Shown in pieces: positions 36,183 to 49,752 of a stretch of DNA of 64,000 nucleotides. The notes beneath the pieces were generated by a model that worked only from the letters and a program-made list of their open reading frames with translations, made no database searches and was not told where the DNA came from. The translations under genes and the position numbers were made by a program. Source of the DNA: Pholis gunnellus. Lineage: Eukaryota; Chordata; Actinopteri; Perciformes; Pholidae. The first letter of the stretch is position 1; each line of letters opens with the position of its first letter. Where the stretch lies: positions 16,850,059 through 16,914,058 of the forward strand of contig OU342809.1 in assembly GCA_910591455.2 (NCBI GenBank), written 5' to 3'.

Positions 36183-37422
36183 TGCTCTATGTGTTAAAGT
36201 AAAGAAATTCCGGCATAGGATTGTAGATTATGGAAAAGAAACGATGCTTCATTCTCTCCAATCTTTCACATTTCACTTTATTGTCTATTCAAGGAATGGA
36301 ACACGTTGCTAGTCGAAGGCAGTTGTAGTCTATTGTTCTTAATTCATCAGAGATATATTAGGGCATTGACTTTGGTAAAGCAGAAACAAAAAAAAGACAG
36401 AACTCTTGCTTTCCAATTAGATGTTAACAAAGTCTCTCTGATACAGAGTGAACAAAGTGCACATTTTTTCTTCTCATACAAAGAAAGTAAATTAAAAATG
36501 TTACCTCTTGCGCTTGGTTTAATGGCCAATTTGGAGAATCTGATTGCTTGTGCAGAAATGGCATGTACATGATAAAACTGTGGGCCCCTAGGGGCCGTGG
36601 CTCTGCCAACCTCAGTAAAGACTGATGATTCCTTGCTTCGCTGTAGAGAGGGAGGCTGAGGGGAAACAAGATAAAATAGATGGAAAGGAAGAGAGTGAAG
36701 TCCTGCTCAAGGGAAGAGGAGAGACCGACCAGCTGATGTTCATAGATTGAAGCGATTATAACATATTCAGGAGCAGAGATCATGACAACAGGCTTCGGGG
36801 TGTTTTACCTCATGGCAGCATCTGTGTTGGAGGTGGAGCCATCTCAGTGGCAATGATTGTAGGAAGGCGAATTGTTTATTGAGGTGTTTTAACGTAATGA
36901 GTCATAGCTAAAGAGAGCTCCATTGGGGAACAGGGAAAAGGATTCGAAAGGGTATCTCAGTGAGCAGTTTAAAAGCCAAACAGATGGCTTGCTGTGGTAG
37001 AAGGAGCCTCTGAGGTCTCTATCTACAGATGGGATGCATGGAGTGTTCCTCAAGGGGATCTGCTTCATGCTATCATTTAGCTACTGCATGGCAAAGACCA
37101 GTGGGCTTATTAAAGTAGTATTCACGTGTCAAAGTAAAAGATCAATCAATATGTATTTCTATATTTTGCATCCTGGCTGTTCAATTCATAGCCATACAAT
37201 TTTACTGACACCTCATCTCTACGTTTACTTGTTTTTGAGTTTATTGTCCGTCTCCACTTCTCAGTTTTCTGAGCTCATCTCAAGATACCTACACTGAAGT
37301 AGTTCATTCAGCGCAGTATCTCTTTCCGTCTTGGTTGCTTGTGGATTTCCTCTCCTTAAATGTGCCCAGTTCATTCCTTCCCTCACGCTCTCCATCTCCT
37401 GTACCTCATCTCCGTATCTTAG

Positions 37423-37707
37423 ATGTCAACAGAGGAGCTGGAGGCCTATGTGAACAGTCAGTTTGATGAGCTCCGCAAACTGGTGCGTCTGGAGGAGAAG
37501 AGGACCCTTCACCTGGTAGACCTCAAAGAGGCGTTCCTGACGGCATCCGCCGCTGAGAAAATCGCCGAGATCTCCGTCCAAACTGAGCGGCTGCAGGAAG
37601 AGATGGCCAACATCACACACCAGCTGTGCCTGCTGGAACAGGCTGAGGCGTTGGGTCCTGCGATGGCAGCAGCGGCCCTCGGAGCGGGACCAGCTCACAG
37701 AGTGCCG
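37423..37707 (+). CDS. trim44: trim44 coding exon 3 (coiled coil)
   Basis: A 285-nt phase 0 exon (95 codons) starting MSTEELEAYV and ending GAGPAHRVP before a GTGAGA donor at 37708. The acceptor is a pyrimidine-rich run ending TCTTAG at 37422. The helix FDELRKLVRLEEKRTLHLVD corresponds to human FKKVQKVIADEEQKALHLVD, and the following EAFLTASAAEKIAEI matches human EAMATAHVTEILADI, so this is the TRIM44 coiled coil that mediates self-association and partner binding. After about residue 80 of the exon the sequence becomes Ala/Gly-rich and differs from the acidic mammalian tail. The ATG at the exon's first codon is internal and need not be a start. Confidence 0.92.
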
Positions 37708-40700
37708 GTGAGAAGGACCTTTCTATCTTATTATCCTTATTCTGCTTCTAAAACTGCTTTTGTACAACCAGCAGAGTGTATCTCACTCGCTGCACAGTTA
37801 CAGTAAGTGTAGGTGAGGCTAACACATAATGTCACAGAAGCCCAGTGTAAACTAACATTCAGCCTGCCATGCTGTATATAGGGTGATTAAAGCTTGAATG
37901 CTTTGGCTGCTGTGAAACAAACCATTTCACCTTCATATCTTTAGACGGTCGCTTTACAGAACAGTCTCCGATAGTTCACAAGTCTGATGTAGTCAAAAGT
38001 ATCTGCCTTTGCCAAATATGGCTCCTTGAATCTGAAAGGTAGCCAATGGGGTTTTTCAGGCCAGTTAAGGTTGGCTTTTAAAACGTGAAACCGGATCCAC
38101 TGGATTCAGAGGTGGAAGTTGGTTCAGAATTGGGCAGCAAGTAACGGCAGTCTTATGCCCCGGGCTCCGACTACAGAAGTTTTGGGCCAATTTAATCCCA
38201 GTTCACTCCTCCCGCCAATTGGAAGAGAAATCCGGTCCAGGACCTTGGTAGGTATTGATGTTCGGCCCAAATTATCTGGTAAAGTGAGGGGTTTACAGAT
38301 CCAGTCATAAAGCTCCCGAACCGCTCGCAGGCCCATCGGGGCCGCCCTGATCATTGTTTGATTTTTAGGAGTCCAAATTTTGATGATAATGGCAGTACTT
38401 TGCCCGCGGGACCATAATAGCCAATGAGAGAGACAAGCCGGAGCAGATGACGGTGATTCCAAGCAACGGTAAACGTTCTAGTCCTTGAGGCTAAACATTA
38501 GCTAGCATGCTACTGTTGACGGATATTAAAATCTCACCTCCAGTTCTCACTGAAGAATAGACAATCCGTGTTGGCCGCGTCTTCCGAGTCATTTTCTCAC
38601 CCAGACTCGTTCAGCCTTCTGATTTTGTTTTTTCTCAGTGCAAAGCATTTTTACAGGAAGTTGTAGCGACACTTTACTCTCCATTTACATCTCCTTCCCC
38701 AAGAGATCACGTGAGAGAGAGCACGTGAGGCGCTGTGTTGCTCCCTCTGGTACGATAATCTTAATAATATCCTGTAGTGTGTGTGTGATGCGCCATTATT
38801 TTCACATCTTGTAGTATGTGCATGTTTAAGACTAGAGAGAAGAAAGTCTGTGAAGATTCTCCTTTAGGATTTTAAAACTCCTGTCTAAACCCGGCCTGAG
38901 CCTGTTGTGTACAAAGTCTTTGTCTCGTCTTGAAAGCGGTTACCAAAATGAATAAAAACCCGGTGCATTAGATCCGTAGGCCCGTATCTGATCAAAACTG
39001 CATCACATGAAGAGGTCTGCTGAGAGCACAAGCAAATGGGGTCAATGATTAATTAACGCAAACTTTAAACACAGAGGTCCGGTGCCAAAGTTGTTACTAA
39101 GGTCAGCCTTGTAAAACAGGGATCTATTGCCTGTCAATAAACAATTACAAACAGTTTGCCAGCCAGCAGAAAGCTGTTGCTGATCACGAGTATCCAACAG
39201 TGCATGCTGTACATAGTTATTATTTATCATTTCTATCATCGTATAGTCGGTGCCACTGAATTTGCTTGTGATGTGGCCTAACTTACAAATGTTATTGCTG
39301 GTAATGACTTGGTGCCTTGCTCAAAGACACCTGAGTAGGGTGGTTGGTTGCTTGCAGCCATGGAGGTTTGATCCCAGGCCTTCAACTTAAAGGATTATCT
39401 TTCTAATGACTGTGGCATCTGCTGCGTAGTCATTATGGAAAAAATGGATACGGTAAACAGGTGCCACTATACACAGTTTTGTTCCAAATGAAAGGAGAGA
39501 CCGGCTGTATTTATCCAGGCGAGCATTATGTTCATGTGGGGTAATGCATTTTTCCTTTCATACAGTCAGCTGTGTCAGTGTGATGCAGCTAGTTAGAGGA
39601 AAATAAATCCTGGGCCGTCGACTGATGAGGTATGAATGTTACAGTATTTGTCCTTTTTGGCTACAGAACGTCACGGCTATATACACAGCAGCAGGGTAAA
39701 CTGTTTTTAAATACCTGCCCCTTAGTCAAAGAACGGTTCTTATAGAATTCATATATTTACATGCAGTTTATCGCAGTCAGAAGTGCAAGCGATGCCAACA
39801 CATTTCCATCACTTCAGACTCTGCAGCACCTCACTCTCTCCTCTCTTGTTTGAACGTTGAAGTGGGGGCTTTTACTGCGTCTACATCCCAAATTAAAATA
39901 TCCCGTCGGTCCATTTGTCACTCTCTATACTTGAGTCACCGCGTTCAGGAAAAGGAGGCTTGAGTGTTCCCTGGACGATGCTCTGCAGGACCAGGGAGGC
40001 TGCAGTAATGCTGCTGTGCAGATTGCTTTTACTAGCTGAGAAATGAATCCATGGGGGGGCCGAGTTCATTAAGGCCCTAATTGAATGCTGATTGTTACCC
40101 TGTTTGCTCTTGTGTGTTAGTTATGGCTGGAGTGGGCAGTGCTGTTTGGAAATGCATGGTCACAGGAGAGGTGTGAGCAGGTTTAGAGAGGGCGCTCATG
40201 CGGTACTTATCCGGCGAGGATGTATCTTCTTAACGCTCCGGGTGAATTGGGCTGAGTTGTATGCGTAGTCTGAGATGTGAAGTGAATGGATCTGGGGGGT
40301 ACCAAAACAGTCGTTAAAGTCCCCCTGAACTCACCGACACCTGCAGCCATTTTGTCCTCAGTAAAACATTTGCGATGTGCAGAGAGTCTCTTGTAACCCG
40401 AGAACAACTGGCTCAAACATTAATCCTCCTACTTGCTCCCTCACTCTATCACTGTTAGTCTGTCTCTCTCATGGTGACAGTGTCTACAGATGGTACACTG
40501 AACTACAATCATTCACTTGCCTCTTTACTACAGTTCTGCTGAACTGTGCAGGGTGCTCCTTGTCTGTGACACTGGAGCTGAAACAATACAGTTTTCTACT
40601 AATAGTTGTTTTGATTAACATAGTTCAAAACCTTAAATTGGAAGTTTTGGAAGTGGTGGCTTCATTCCAACTTTTTTTTTTTCCAAGAGAAGAAAAGACC

Positions 40701-43700
40701 AGCAGCTTCTGAGCCAAGTCCGAAAAAAGCAATTGCAGGTGCAAGCTCACCCACCGCAGCCGTCTAACAGCAAGCCTGTGGAGTGGGGCAACTATGATGT
40801 CAAATGTTGCTCACCTTCATAAACCCCTTCCTTAAACTGCTCCCCAAAGAATAAACCACATAATTGATGCGAGTCTTCGGGCTTGAGGTCAAACAAACAA
40901 ATTACTGCTGGTTCACTTTAATAATCTCTCATCTATCTTTTAATGCTGGCGCAGGAACACACAGGTGTGGACACGCATACACACACACACGCCAAAAAGA
41001 GGGTCAACGGGGATGAGAAAAACATTCAGAAAATTACCCAATCAGTGGGAGCCAGAGGGAGAATATATTAAGCAACTTTGTCTTCATTATCAAAATACTC
41101 TATCTCCAAGTCGTCTCCTTTGTTTACTTGAGCATTCTCTGATGATTGTACGGTAATTAAAAAAACGTGTTGATGTCACCGGGCAGGGAATGATCTTTCT
41201 GCCTGATGGGGGGCACAGTGCATAAAAAACAACAACAAAGACAAGCGACCTCATCAGCCAGGCATTGGGAGTCGGCACCAGAGACCCAACCCCGTCTCAG
41301 TGGTGTGACGCAGGTCACAGCGAAGCGCTTTGAGGCTGATTTAAAACCATGCAGCCGTTTGCCCATTGGCTCTACGTTTCAATAATGTGAAGCTTATTGT
41401 AAAGAATCTTATTCCCATTTTTTTCCAATTTTGATATATAATGCATGTTTGGGAATATTTATTTTTTCTAAACTATTTGAAAATAAAAAGTGATGTTTTA
41501 TCAATAATTCATCATGTGGGCTGATTGGGGACCCCGAATGGCTTTGAAGGTGAGCCATATGAAGCCCTCAAACTTGATACTAATCTCATAATATACTGAC
41601 CTTTTTTCTACATGTTTGATATAATGAATGAATGAATTATTAAAGTTATTTATTATAGATCATTGCAGTGTATAATAAAAACAGATTAAGGCTCATTACA
41701 TATACCAATTTACCATAGTTTAATTATGAATTAATTATTTAGCTGTGCCCGAACAGATTTCTTGTATTTGTATTGGCAGCACACCTTTGAAATAAAGCGA
41801 TGCTCCATTCAAACAGATCAAGGGCACATCATTCCATGAAGTAGATATTGTTTTTAAATTATGAAGGGAGCCGCTTCAGGTTGCTTGTTTGGATGGCAGA
41901 CACACAAGTCTAGGTTGTTCTTACAGTGGCTTTGAGAGTTTGAGATTTTATGTGTGCACATTAGAGACTGAACTGCCCCAGGCCATGTGAATAATGTAAA
42001 AAATGTTTTATCTGGTATTATTATGTGAAGGTATGATTATTTATTTCCCCCCCATATTGCTGGAAAGGTAACTGCGGTAATAACAGTTGGAACAAAGCTT
42101 CATAGTCGTCAGTTTCTTTCTAACAGCATATTTCTTCCAATTTTGTGGGCAGTGGCACTAAAAACCTCTTTAATTGGACCAAATGGAAACAAAGCACACA
42201 GCTGGGACTGTAACGACTTTCCATTTATATTGTTGTGATGTACTGTAATACACTATAAGCAAATACAGTGTGCATTATTAATTCAACATTTACTTACATA
42301 GAATCTAAAGAAAAAAAGAAGTACCTGTGTTGCATGCAAGCAAGTTGAAACCAGACAAATGGTAACAAAGTTAGTTCTGCACCATCTGACTCCATCTGAT
42401 CACCAGGAATGATCGCCCTGTCAGTATTATTGAATTCAGAGACATCAACTCCGTAGTAAGATTCATTTTTGATATCGGTCTCTTCGGGGGAGTGATTAAA
42501 AGATAATGTAATGTGTCGCACTTTAATCCGTAAACATTTTCCCAAAGTGTAGCAGTTACTCCCTTAAGAATAGTTTGAAGCTTTTGATTCATGATATCTC
42601 ATGTGCAGTCCACTTTATTGCCTCTCCGCCTGAGGGTGATCGACTAAAATGTAACAACCAAAAGTATTTTTACCCAGCAACATTATTAGTTTTTAAAGCA
42701 GGGATGGGATTTGTATATGTCTTCCTCTCTCTGGGTGTCTTAAAACCTGCTACTGTTAGCAATCTACTCATGATAGGTCAGTTAACCAACCTACCAAGCA
42801 AACAGAGAGAGAGAGGCAGCCTTACAGCAACCAGTGACGAGCTTCTCTGGTGAATGTCATCTTTGCAGTCTGATTTCACAAATTTACTTTTGAGTCTGTT
42901 GAAGTGTTTGACAAGGTAAATCAAGAGGAATTCCACTGAGTTCCAATATTTGAAAGTACTTTATTTGTCCAGATCTGAAGCTAATTAAATTTAAAGCCAA
43001 ATCTTAGTCAGCGAGGCAGACAGCCAGCCAGCCAGTGCTCTGCATCTGCAGCCACCGCTCATCAGCTCTGCTCTCGTCCGCCGTGCTGCCAAGAAGCCAC
43101 CGCCGCGTTCATGACGCTGTAAATTACACCGTGTCAAAATCCCTTTCTGGCACAGCCATCTTTAGCGTTGGTAGTCAAGGTCCAGAGCTGCAGTACAGTC
43201 GGTGCCGGGCAACATATAAAACACAACAAAAGAGACTGTCTTGTGCTCAAGGTCCTCTTGACTGAAAATACACCGATTGAGATTATGAACGGTATAATAA
43301 GTAGTTGGACTGTGTTACATGACAGCGATTTCACGTGTAGTGCACGGACACTGGAGCAGTATGTTTGGCACACTGAACAAACCGGTGTTACTGGTCGGCC
43401 TGGTGAAGTCGTGCATTTACATCTTCGAGTGATTGACGGAATCGGAAATGTGATTTTCATTTTTTCATTTGGCACATGAATAAACGTGCGGCGCTGGTGT
43501 AAGCGTCATGGAAACATCTTTTAAGCTCGAATCACAATTAAACGGGCTCATTTGGTGCTTTGTTCCAGACGGCTCCTGTTTTTTAGAAAGCTCATGAATA
43601 TACATGAGCACAAGTGGTGGATGAAAGTGAAAATTAATTGTTCAGATTAAGAGCCCCATACCAGATGCAGAACCTGGTTAATGTGAATTATGGTTTTTCT

Positions 43701-43754
43701 TTTTTACCTGTTTATTTTAATTATGTTAAATTATCTCTCTCTCCTTGTTTTCAG
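37708..43754 (+). other. trim44: trim44 intron 3
   Basis: A 6.0-kb intron from GTGAGA to a long pyrimidine tract ending TTTTCAG. It contains a degraded tRNA-SINE-like or related repeat (39308-39425), a possible cryptic or alternative exon at 40688-40822, and an inverted repeat GCTCATG-CATGAGC at 43590-43609 shortly before exon 4. A 103-codon frame at 43168-43479 shows no recognisable domain and is not called. Confidence 0.65.
39308..39425. repeat. Degraded teleost interspersed repeat
   Basis: The order GGTGCCTTGCTCAAAGACAC, then GGAGGTTTGATCCCAGGCC, then a CAACTTAAAGG stretch recalls the widely dispersed teleost repeat that carries a tRNA-like B-box word. Family and ends are not assigned; recognition is from memory of the phrase order only. 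Confidence 0.45.
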
Positions 43755-43777
43755 CGCGACATTGAAGCCAGGCCAAG
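43755..43777 (+). CDS. trim44: trim44 coding microexon 4 (23 nt)
   Basis: Twenty-three bases lie between a very strong acceptor (TCTCTCTCTCCTTGTTTTCAG) and a strong donor AAG/GTAAGA. Read in phase 0 from exon 3 they encode RDIEARP plus two bases of the next codon, so the exon ends in phase 2. Both splice signals are unusually good for so short a segment and the frame is continuous with exon 3, which is why it is called. No conserved domain can be seen in seven residues. Transcript data would be decisive. Confidence 0.6.
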
Positions 43778-44020
43778 GTAAGACTGCCAGTTTGATTCAT
43801 TTTCACCCTTTCACAACACGATAGTTTGACACGCACATATAAAAACACACACCCTCCAAGTCTTTTCCCATCTTATAAGTGATTCATTAAAGCAACTCAC
43901 AAAGCTCACATACAGACACAGAGTCACCCATGCGCATCAAGCCTCCGATGGCTCCAAAGCTATCCGGTCAAATGCGAGTCACGTCGGTGCCCCAGCAAGG
44001 CAATTAGTAGCTCTCATCTC

Positions 44021-44077
44021 TGTGTGTGTCCGTGTGTGCGTGTGTGTGTGTGTGTGTGTGTGCGTGCGCATGTGTGC
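44021..44077. repeat. Impure GT microsatellite
   Basis: GT array with scattered CC and GC interruptions. Confidence 0.85.
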
Positions 44078-46075
44078 CTGCTGGAATCAGAAGAGGTGAC
44101 AGTCTGCCCACTCCAATAAGAGTGCTATGAACAGTGGCCGGGAGGTGGGAGCTGTGTGTGTATGTGTGTGTTTTACAGTGCACACATACTGTATACCGTA
44201 TTATTTTTCATCCGCATTTACAGTTTGTTTTGGGTCTTTTATTTTGCCTAGACTCCGTCCTTAACCTTTATATCCGTCTGTGTCAGACAATCTGAAATGG
44301 ATAGTCCTCTCCCAGTCTCGCACTTATTGATCTGTCGACACTGAACACCTCTCTGCCTCCTTCACCCGGTTACAGGAGCACTCCTAGCACCACCTGCCGT
44401 CTCTGCCTCTCCTCCCGACTGTCTCTCTGGGCTTTCATGTCAAACTACTCCTCCCTGCTACAGACACACGTGCACCTTCAGCAAACGCCCGCACATCTGT
44501 CCTCTGAGAAAAGAACCGCATTTTCGGTGGAAATTAATTTGTTAAGACAAGATAAGATGAAGGCTGGAAAAACAAAAACTAAAAAAATCTATAATCCTGT
44601 GTTGCCACAAAATAAAGTTTTCATGGAAAACATGCATATTTGTTGCAGACAGAATTTTTGATTTCAGTTTTTAGTGTTTGATGCAGCGCTGCCTGCATGT
44701 GGGATATGTACTGTGTTTCCACTCCGGACTATAATGGGCCTCGCTAATCAAAGAAAGTCACGGCCGTGGCTGGTGCACAGTGCCAACATGTAAACTGTTA
44801 TTGATCGGTCAGCCAGTATTATGACCCCGCTCTGGAGCAGATGGCAGCAAGCTTGGACCCAAGGGTGACATAGAGCCCCTGGTCAAGGTTAATCTATACA
44901 TCTCTCCACACTCACTCTCACTCACACACACACTGGTATCTACTCCCAAAGTGCCCCGTATTGCCCTAAAATGCAGTTGGTGCAGAATCTACTGTGGCTA
45001 GTGGAAGACGACACATTTTGTAGAGAAATAAATAGTTTTGCTGGTTAGAGAACAAATATATTTAGAAATTCTGGACAGTTTCATGTGTGAGTTTATTACA
45101 GTGGCTGAGCAATGGAGATTGGACATCTTAAAATTTGAAAGGGGCAGCAAACAAAGGTTGAAAAGGAAGGAAAAAAGACGGAGCAGAAGGACAACAAATT
45201 GGCAGGATCAAGCTCGGAGTGGTTGTTTAGGGTTACATGCAACGCTATCCAGACAGCAAATTGATCATGAGGCAGAAACACTAATCCGGTGTCTGAGCCC
45301 CATATTGCTGCTGTCGACAGAGCATCCCCATAGGACAACAATCCCGCACCCATGCGCATCTTTCCCGGACTTCCTCGTCAATACCATCCCCCGCCTCTCC
45401 CCAAGCCCCTTAACATAGGTACTCCATGCCTGCCAAGATTTGTCCTCTGAATATAAATCTTGCTTTACTCCCCTCAGCCCAACCGTCTCACTGCTGCCTC
45501 TAATGTGATACATTGCAAATTCTGCTTGCCTTGCTCGCCTTAAACCCCCTCACCTCCCTTGCAATACCACGTCCCTGACTTTCCCTTTTTATGCATGTTG
45601 TGTTGTCTTGTGTGCATGTTGTACAGTACGTCTATGTGTTGGTCTCTTTATTTGCATGTGTGTATTTGCATTTGTTTGCATCCATGTGCCTACTTGGAAA
45701 ATCAGAACAATATGATCTGATCTAGCTGTTGCAGTCTTATTTGTGTGTGTGCGTGTGTGTGTATAAATGCATGCAATAATGTGCCCAAAGATGTGAACAT
45801 GTAGGCTATGCTAGTATCTTGTGCCATATTAAAACAGTTAGTGTGTCTGTTAGGTCAATTTAATTAGAGGAGTAATAATTAAATGTTGCACTTAAACTCA
45901 TGACTACAATTCCATTCCTCAAAGTCTACACTTATCGACTTGTCTTCCTGGAGACACACAATTAATTTGCTTTCACATTTTTCCTTCTGAGCCCTCATTG
46001 ATCAAAGGGCGGTGGTACATCAGGAGTCACCATAATACTGATTAAAAGAGGAAAAGGAGAGTGTAACTGACTCTC

Positions 46076-46077
<2 letters not shown>

Positions 46078-46129
<52 letters not shown>
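46078..46129. repeat. (CA)26 microsatellite
   Basis: Perfect CA array of about 52 bases. Confidence 0.95.
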
Positions 46130-46131
<2 letters not shown>

Positions 46132-48776
46132 TGAAGGCTGGGGAGGAAGGGCTTATGTCTGCACTTTTACGGTGTCTCCTGAGATATCGAGAAATAGAAG
46201 CAAGGACAGTGGGACAGTCAATGAGACAAAAAGAGAAGTACTCTAAGGAAATCCGCTTGTTAGACTTATATTTACTGCTCTGTTGGGACTTCAGAATGTT
46301 TATTTTTTGAATAGATACGTTGAAGTATTTCTCTGTCTTTTGGCTTCTATCACTTAAGGGTTTTTAGCTCAGGAATTTCAGATGTTTAGCCACCAAGAAC
46401 GAATCATTGGGACGCTCCGCAAAGGAGTCTGGTGTTTTTCATCCTTTTCTGTAAAGTTCCCAGGAGTAGCAACCAATTATGCTTCAGAGTCAGTTAATGT
46501 TCTCTGATTCACCAAGTCAGCAAATACAGATCACCTCAAACTTTTAAGCGACACATTTGTGCAAAAATGTAAAAGTTTTAGCAGTTCTTCTCTATTCACT
46601 TAATCAAGCCACCAACCGGGTTCGGCTGTCACTCGATGTGGCAAAGTATAAATGATTATAATGATAAGAATCGCTGGCCACTCGTAACTCTGATTACTTA
46701 TGACTCTCTCCCTACGTTTTTTAGAGGTATTATTGTCAACACAGAACGAACAATGATGGCATTTATGTGCTTGCCTGACAGATATATATACACTGCATAA
46801 GGCCTCAGAAAAACTAAATTAATTATTCTCATTCTCCTGTTGTTGGTATTCATTTTGGCACACACAAACATCTAATTGGTACTAGAGCTAATGTCGGTTT
46901 GATGCACTGCTCTCAAAAAGACAAGAAAATACCTCCACAGACATGACTTTGCGACATTGTATGTGTAGTTACAGTGTAGAGTTATTCGGGTAGTTGCAAA
47001 ATATGGCTAACGCTGCAGCCAAGGTGACTATGTAGGAATCAGCATTAATATGAAATTGCACATTATCATGGCCCTTCCAAATAGCAGATGAAATAATCCA
47101 CAGTTTGCTTGTTGTGCATGATATTTGTAATTGTAAAACACACACAAATGAATGCTTGCTCCAACACAAAATGTTAGCATGTTGGACTATTAGCCTGGTG
47201 GACATAGCTACGTTGGGGCATAGCTGTCTATTATGGCAGATGCATTTTTCAGCTATAGCTCTGAATGCTAGTTCAGTATCACAGAAACAGTCAAAACCTT
47301 AAACCCTGACCCCGATTGCGCCGGATGTTTTGGCTTTCTTCCTGCCACTTCTGGGAAATGTAAAAAAAAAAGTGTTATAAATGCAGATAACGGTCGACAT
47401 TGGAAAAGTTAAACTCCAACTATAACAGCAGTGAAGTATTTTTGGAAGCACTATCATCTTGAAGTCTTGTCAGATGCTACTGGCTGTTTCCTTTGCTTTC
47501 CACGGAGAGCCTTACCTTGTGCTTTAGTTACGTGTCATTCTGAGCATGTAAAGAATATTAATGAGAATGGGAAGCCTTAAAGAAAAGATGTTTCCTGAAA
47601 AAAAACGGAAAAAAAGAACAGTTAGGAACACTTGCCAGTTGATTGGCTAGTTTCTCTCAGCAGTTCAGACATGGTATGACTTTCTTTTTTTTTCTAGTCC
47701 GACAGATCTCAAAGAAATGCGTGAACACTCATCTACAATAGTAAATCCTTACTTGATGTGACTTTCTCCATCTGTTCCACAAGCTCTTCTTGCACCCGTT
47801 AGTACTCGTGTCTCGTCTCTACCTTTTAGGGAAGCTTTACTAGAAAGTGCAGATTGTTTTATTGTATGGCGGTTAGAAAGCTCTTTATGCCAGGCAATCC
47901 ATGTTTATCATAATTATATAATTATAAACCTTTTTTGTTAGTTTACATTTACAGGTAAATGGTACAGCATTTTAGAATACCTTCCAAAGAAGGAATTGAA
48001 CAAAAAAGAAGATATTTAAATTTTTAAAAAGTGTAGTCGTATGCAGAGCAGGTAAATGACACGGGAATGAAATAATGAGAGCACATCTGTGTGAGCGTAT
48101 TTTGCACCCGGTTCCCTCTTGATTCTGTTTTCAAAACCTGCCTTTTCTTTTTTTAACTGCATCAGGTTTATTTATTTAAACAGAAGAAATAAGAGCTACA
48201 TGTCTGTGAAACCCCACAGCTCACTGTATGAACACGTCACCGCGAAAGAAGAAAGAGAATATGATACAAAGGAATAGGGGAGAATCATTAAAAATCATCA
48301 AAATGCATACATATCAAACGAAGGGAAACAAAAGGGCATAAATAACTGGGAATCAAGGAATGTCAGAGCTTTGTTTGACAGTCACTGTATCTGATCTCCT
48401 AAACCAAAAAACAAAACCAAGAAGCCGCAAAAAAATCCGTAGCTTCAGCTGATGACGTGGTTTGTTTCTGAGTTTAAATCCGCCTCATGATCAGCAAATC
48501 TATAAAAAAAAAAACGTCTGAATTAAGAAAAGGTAAAGCTTCGCGGCATGTGGCAAGTTTGCTTAGCAAGAGTGATGGAGGTCTGCTAAGCATATAAATC
48601 ACACAGTGTAAACACACTAAAATGGTAAAGCCTGCTGGGAAGCATAGCACTTCTAATTAGAATGTGAGGTCCCCCCCCCCCCTCCATTCATTGCTCCAAT
48701 CAATCACTCTCGCTACTGTATCTCAGGAGCTCCTGTCCCCCCGCTTCACTCACTTTATCATGCATGCGTGGCCCAG

Positions 48777-48778
<2 letters not shown>

Positions 48779-48810
<32 letters not shown>
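48779..48810. repeat. (CA)16 microsatellite
   Basis: Perfect CA array of 32 bases. Confidence 0.95.
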
Positions 48811-48811
<1 letters not shown>

Positions 48812-49514
48812 CTGGAAAGTGGGCAGACTGTCTCTTAATTGCACTCACATATACTGTATATGGCCTACATTAATTTACATCTATACATGACTGACGTGCT
48901 CTACACTTTCTTCACTCTGTATTTCAGTTTTGAAGACCCTCGTTGACTTGACGTAATTCTATACATTGTATACTTAATCTCTATATTCTCCGTTTAGAGG
49001 TTTTCTCCAATCCCTCGTTGTTATCTGCCCTCATTGCCTGTTGGCTGACAGAGGAGAGCAATGGGACACATTTGCTCACTCTGTCTCCCTGAGTGAAAGC
49101 TGTAGACCGCCTTCAATCATGGTGTACATTCACATGAACACACAAGCTAAAGGGAAAGGGGCCGCCGGGGAGGCGAGGAGGCCACTTTGGGACACATCTC
49201 AACCGTCAGTCTGAGCTGCCTGCCCTTCGCTGGGTCAAATAGATGGGTTGAGTGACGCTGGGAGGTGTCAGGGGATGCATGGCCGGAGGACACAGGACAG
49301 AGCCCGGAGATAAGGGAATGGAGGGAGAGAGCTGCATTTCCTCTAATCAAACATTTTTTTACATCGCCCCCTCCAAAAGCAGCCGCGACCGTCCCTCTCG
49401 CCTTCATCCCATTCTATTTGTGTGGGTGTATGTTTGTGTGTGTGTGTGTCTCAACATGCCCTCATTTAATAATTAAAAAATATTGCAGCTAGATGCATCT
49501 GCTGTATCTTTTTC

Positions 49515-49632
<118 letters not shown>

Positions 49633-49735
49633 CCCAGCTGTTTATGACTGTACTAAAACTACTTTATTTATATATTCTCTCTCCCTCTCTCTCTGTGTGC
49701 CCGTATAGTGTCTCTCTCGCTCTCTCTCTCTCTTA

Positions 49736-49752
49736 CCCCCCCCCCCCCCCCC
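49736..49752. repeat. Poly-C run (17 C)
   Basis: Seventeen consecutive C after a CT-rich tract. Confidence 0.95.

Larger units (their letters stand above)
30005..37422 (+). other. trim44: trim44 intron 2
   Basis: A 7.4-kb intron from GTGAGT to a pyrimidine-rich TATCTTAG. It includes a CpG-richer stretch at about 31290-33070 of unknown origin, a 14-bp-stem hairpin at 32209-32247, a tandem 10-mer at 34612-34641, a duplicated segment of about 52 bases at 34702-34792, an octamer ATGCAAAT at 34904-34911, a 14-bp palindrome at 35508-35521 and a CTA array at 36157-36182. No exon was identified within it. Confidence 0.7.

Noticed and set aside
43168..43479. 103-codon frame in trim44 intron 3
   Set aside because: Not in a splice-consistent context with the neighbouring exons and no recognisable domain.
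45038..45418. 126-codon frame
   Set aside because: Basic low-complexity stretch and no domain; codon use looks like unique non-coding DNA.
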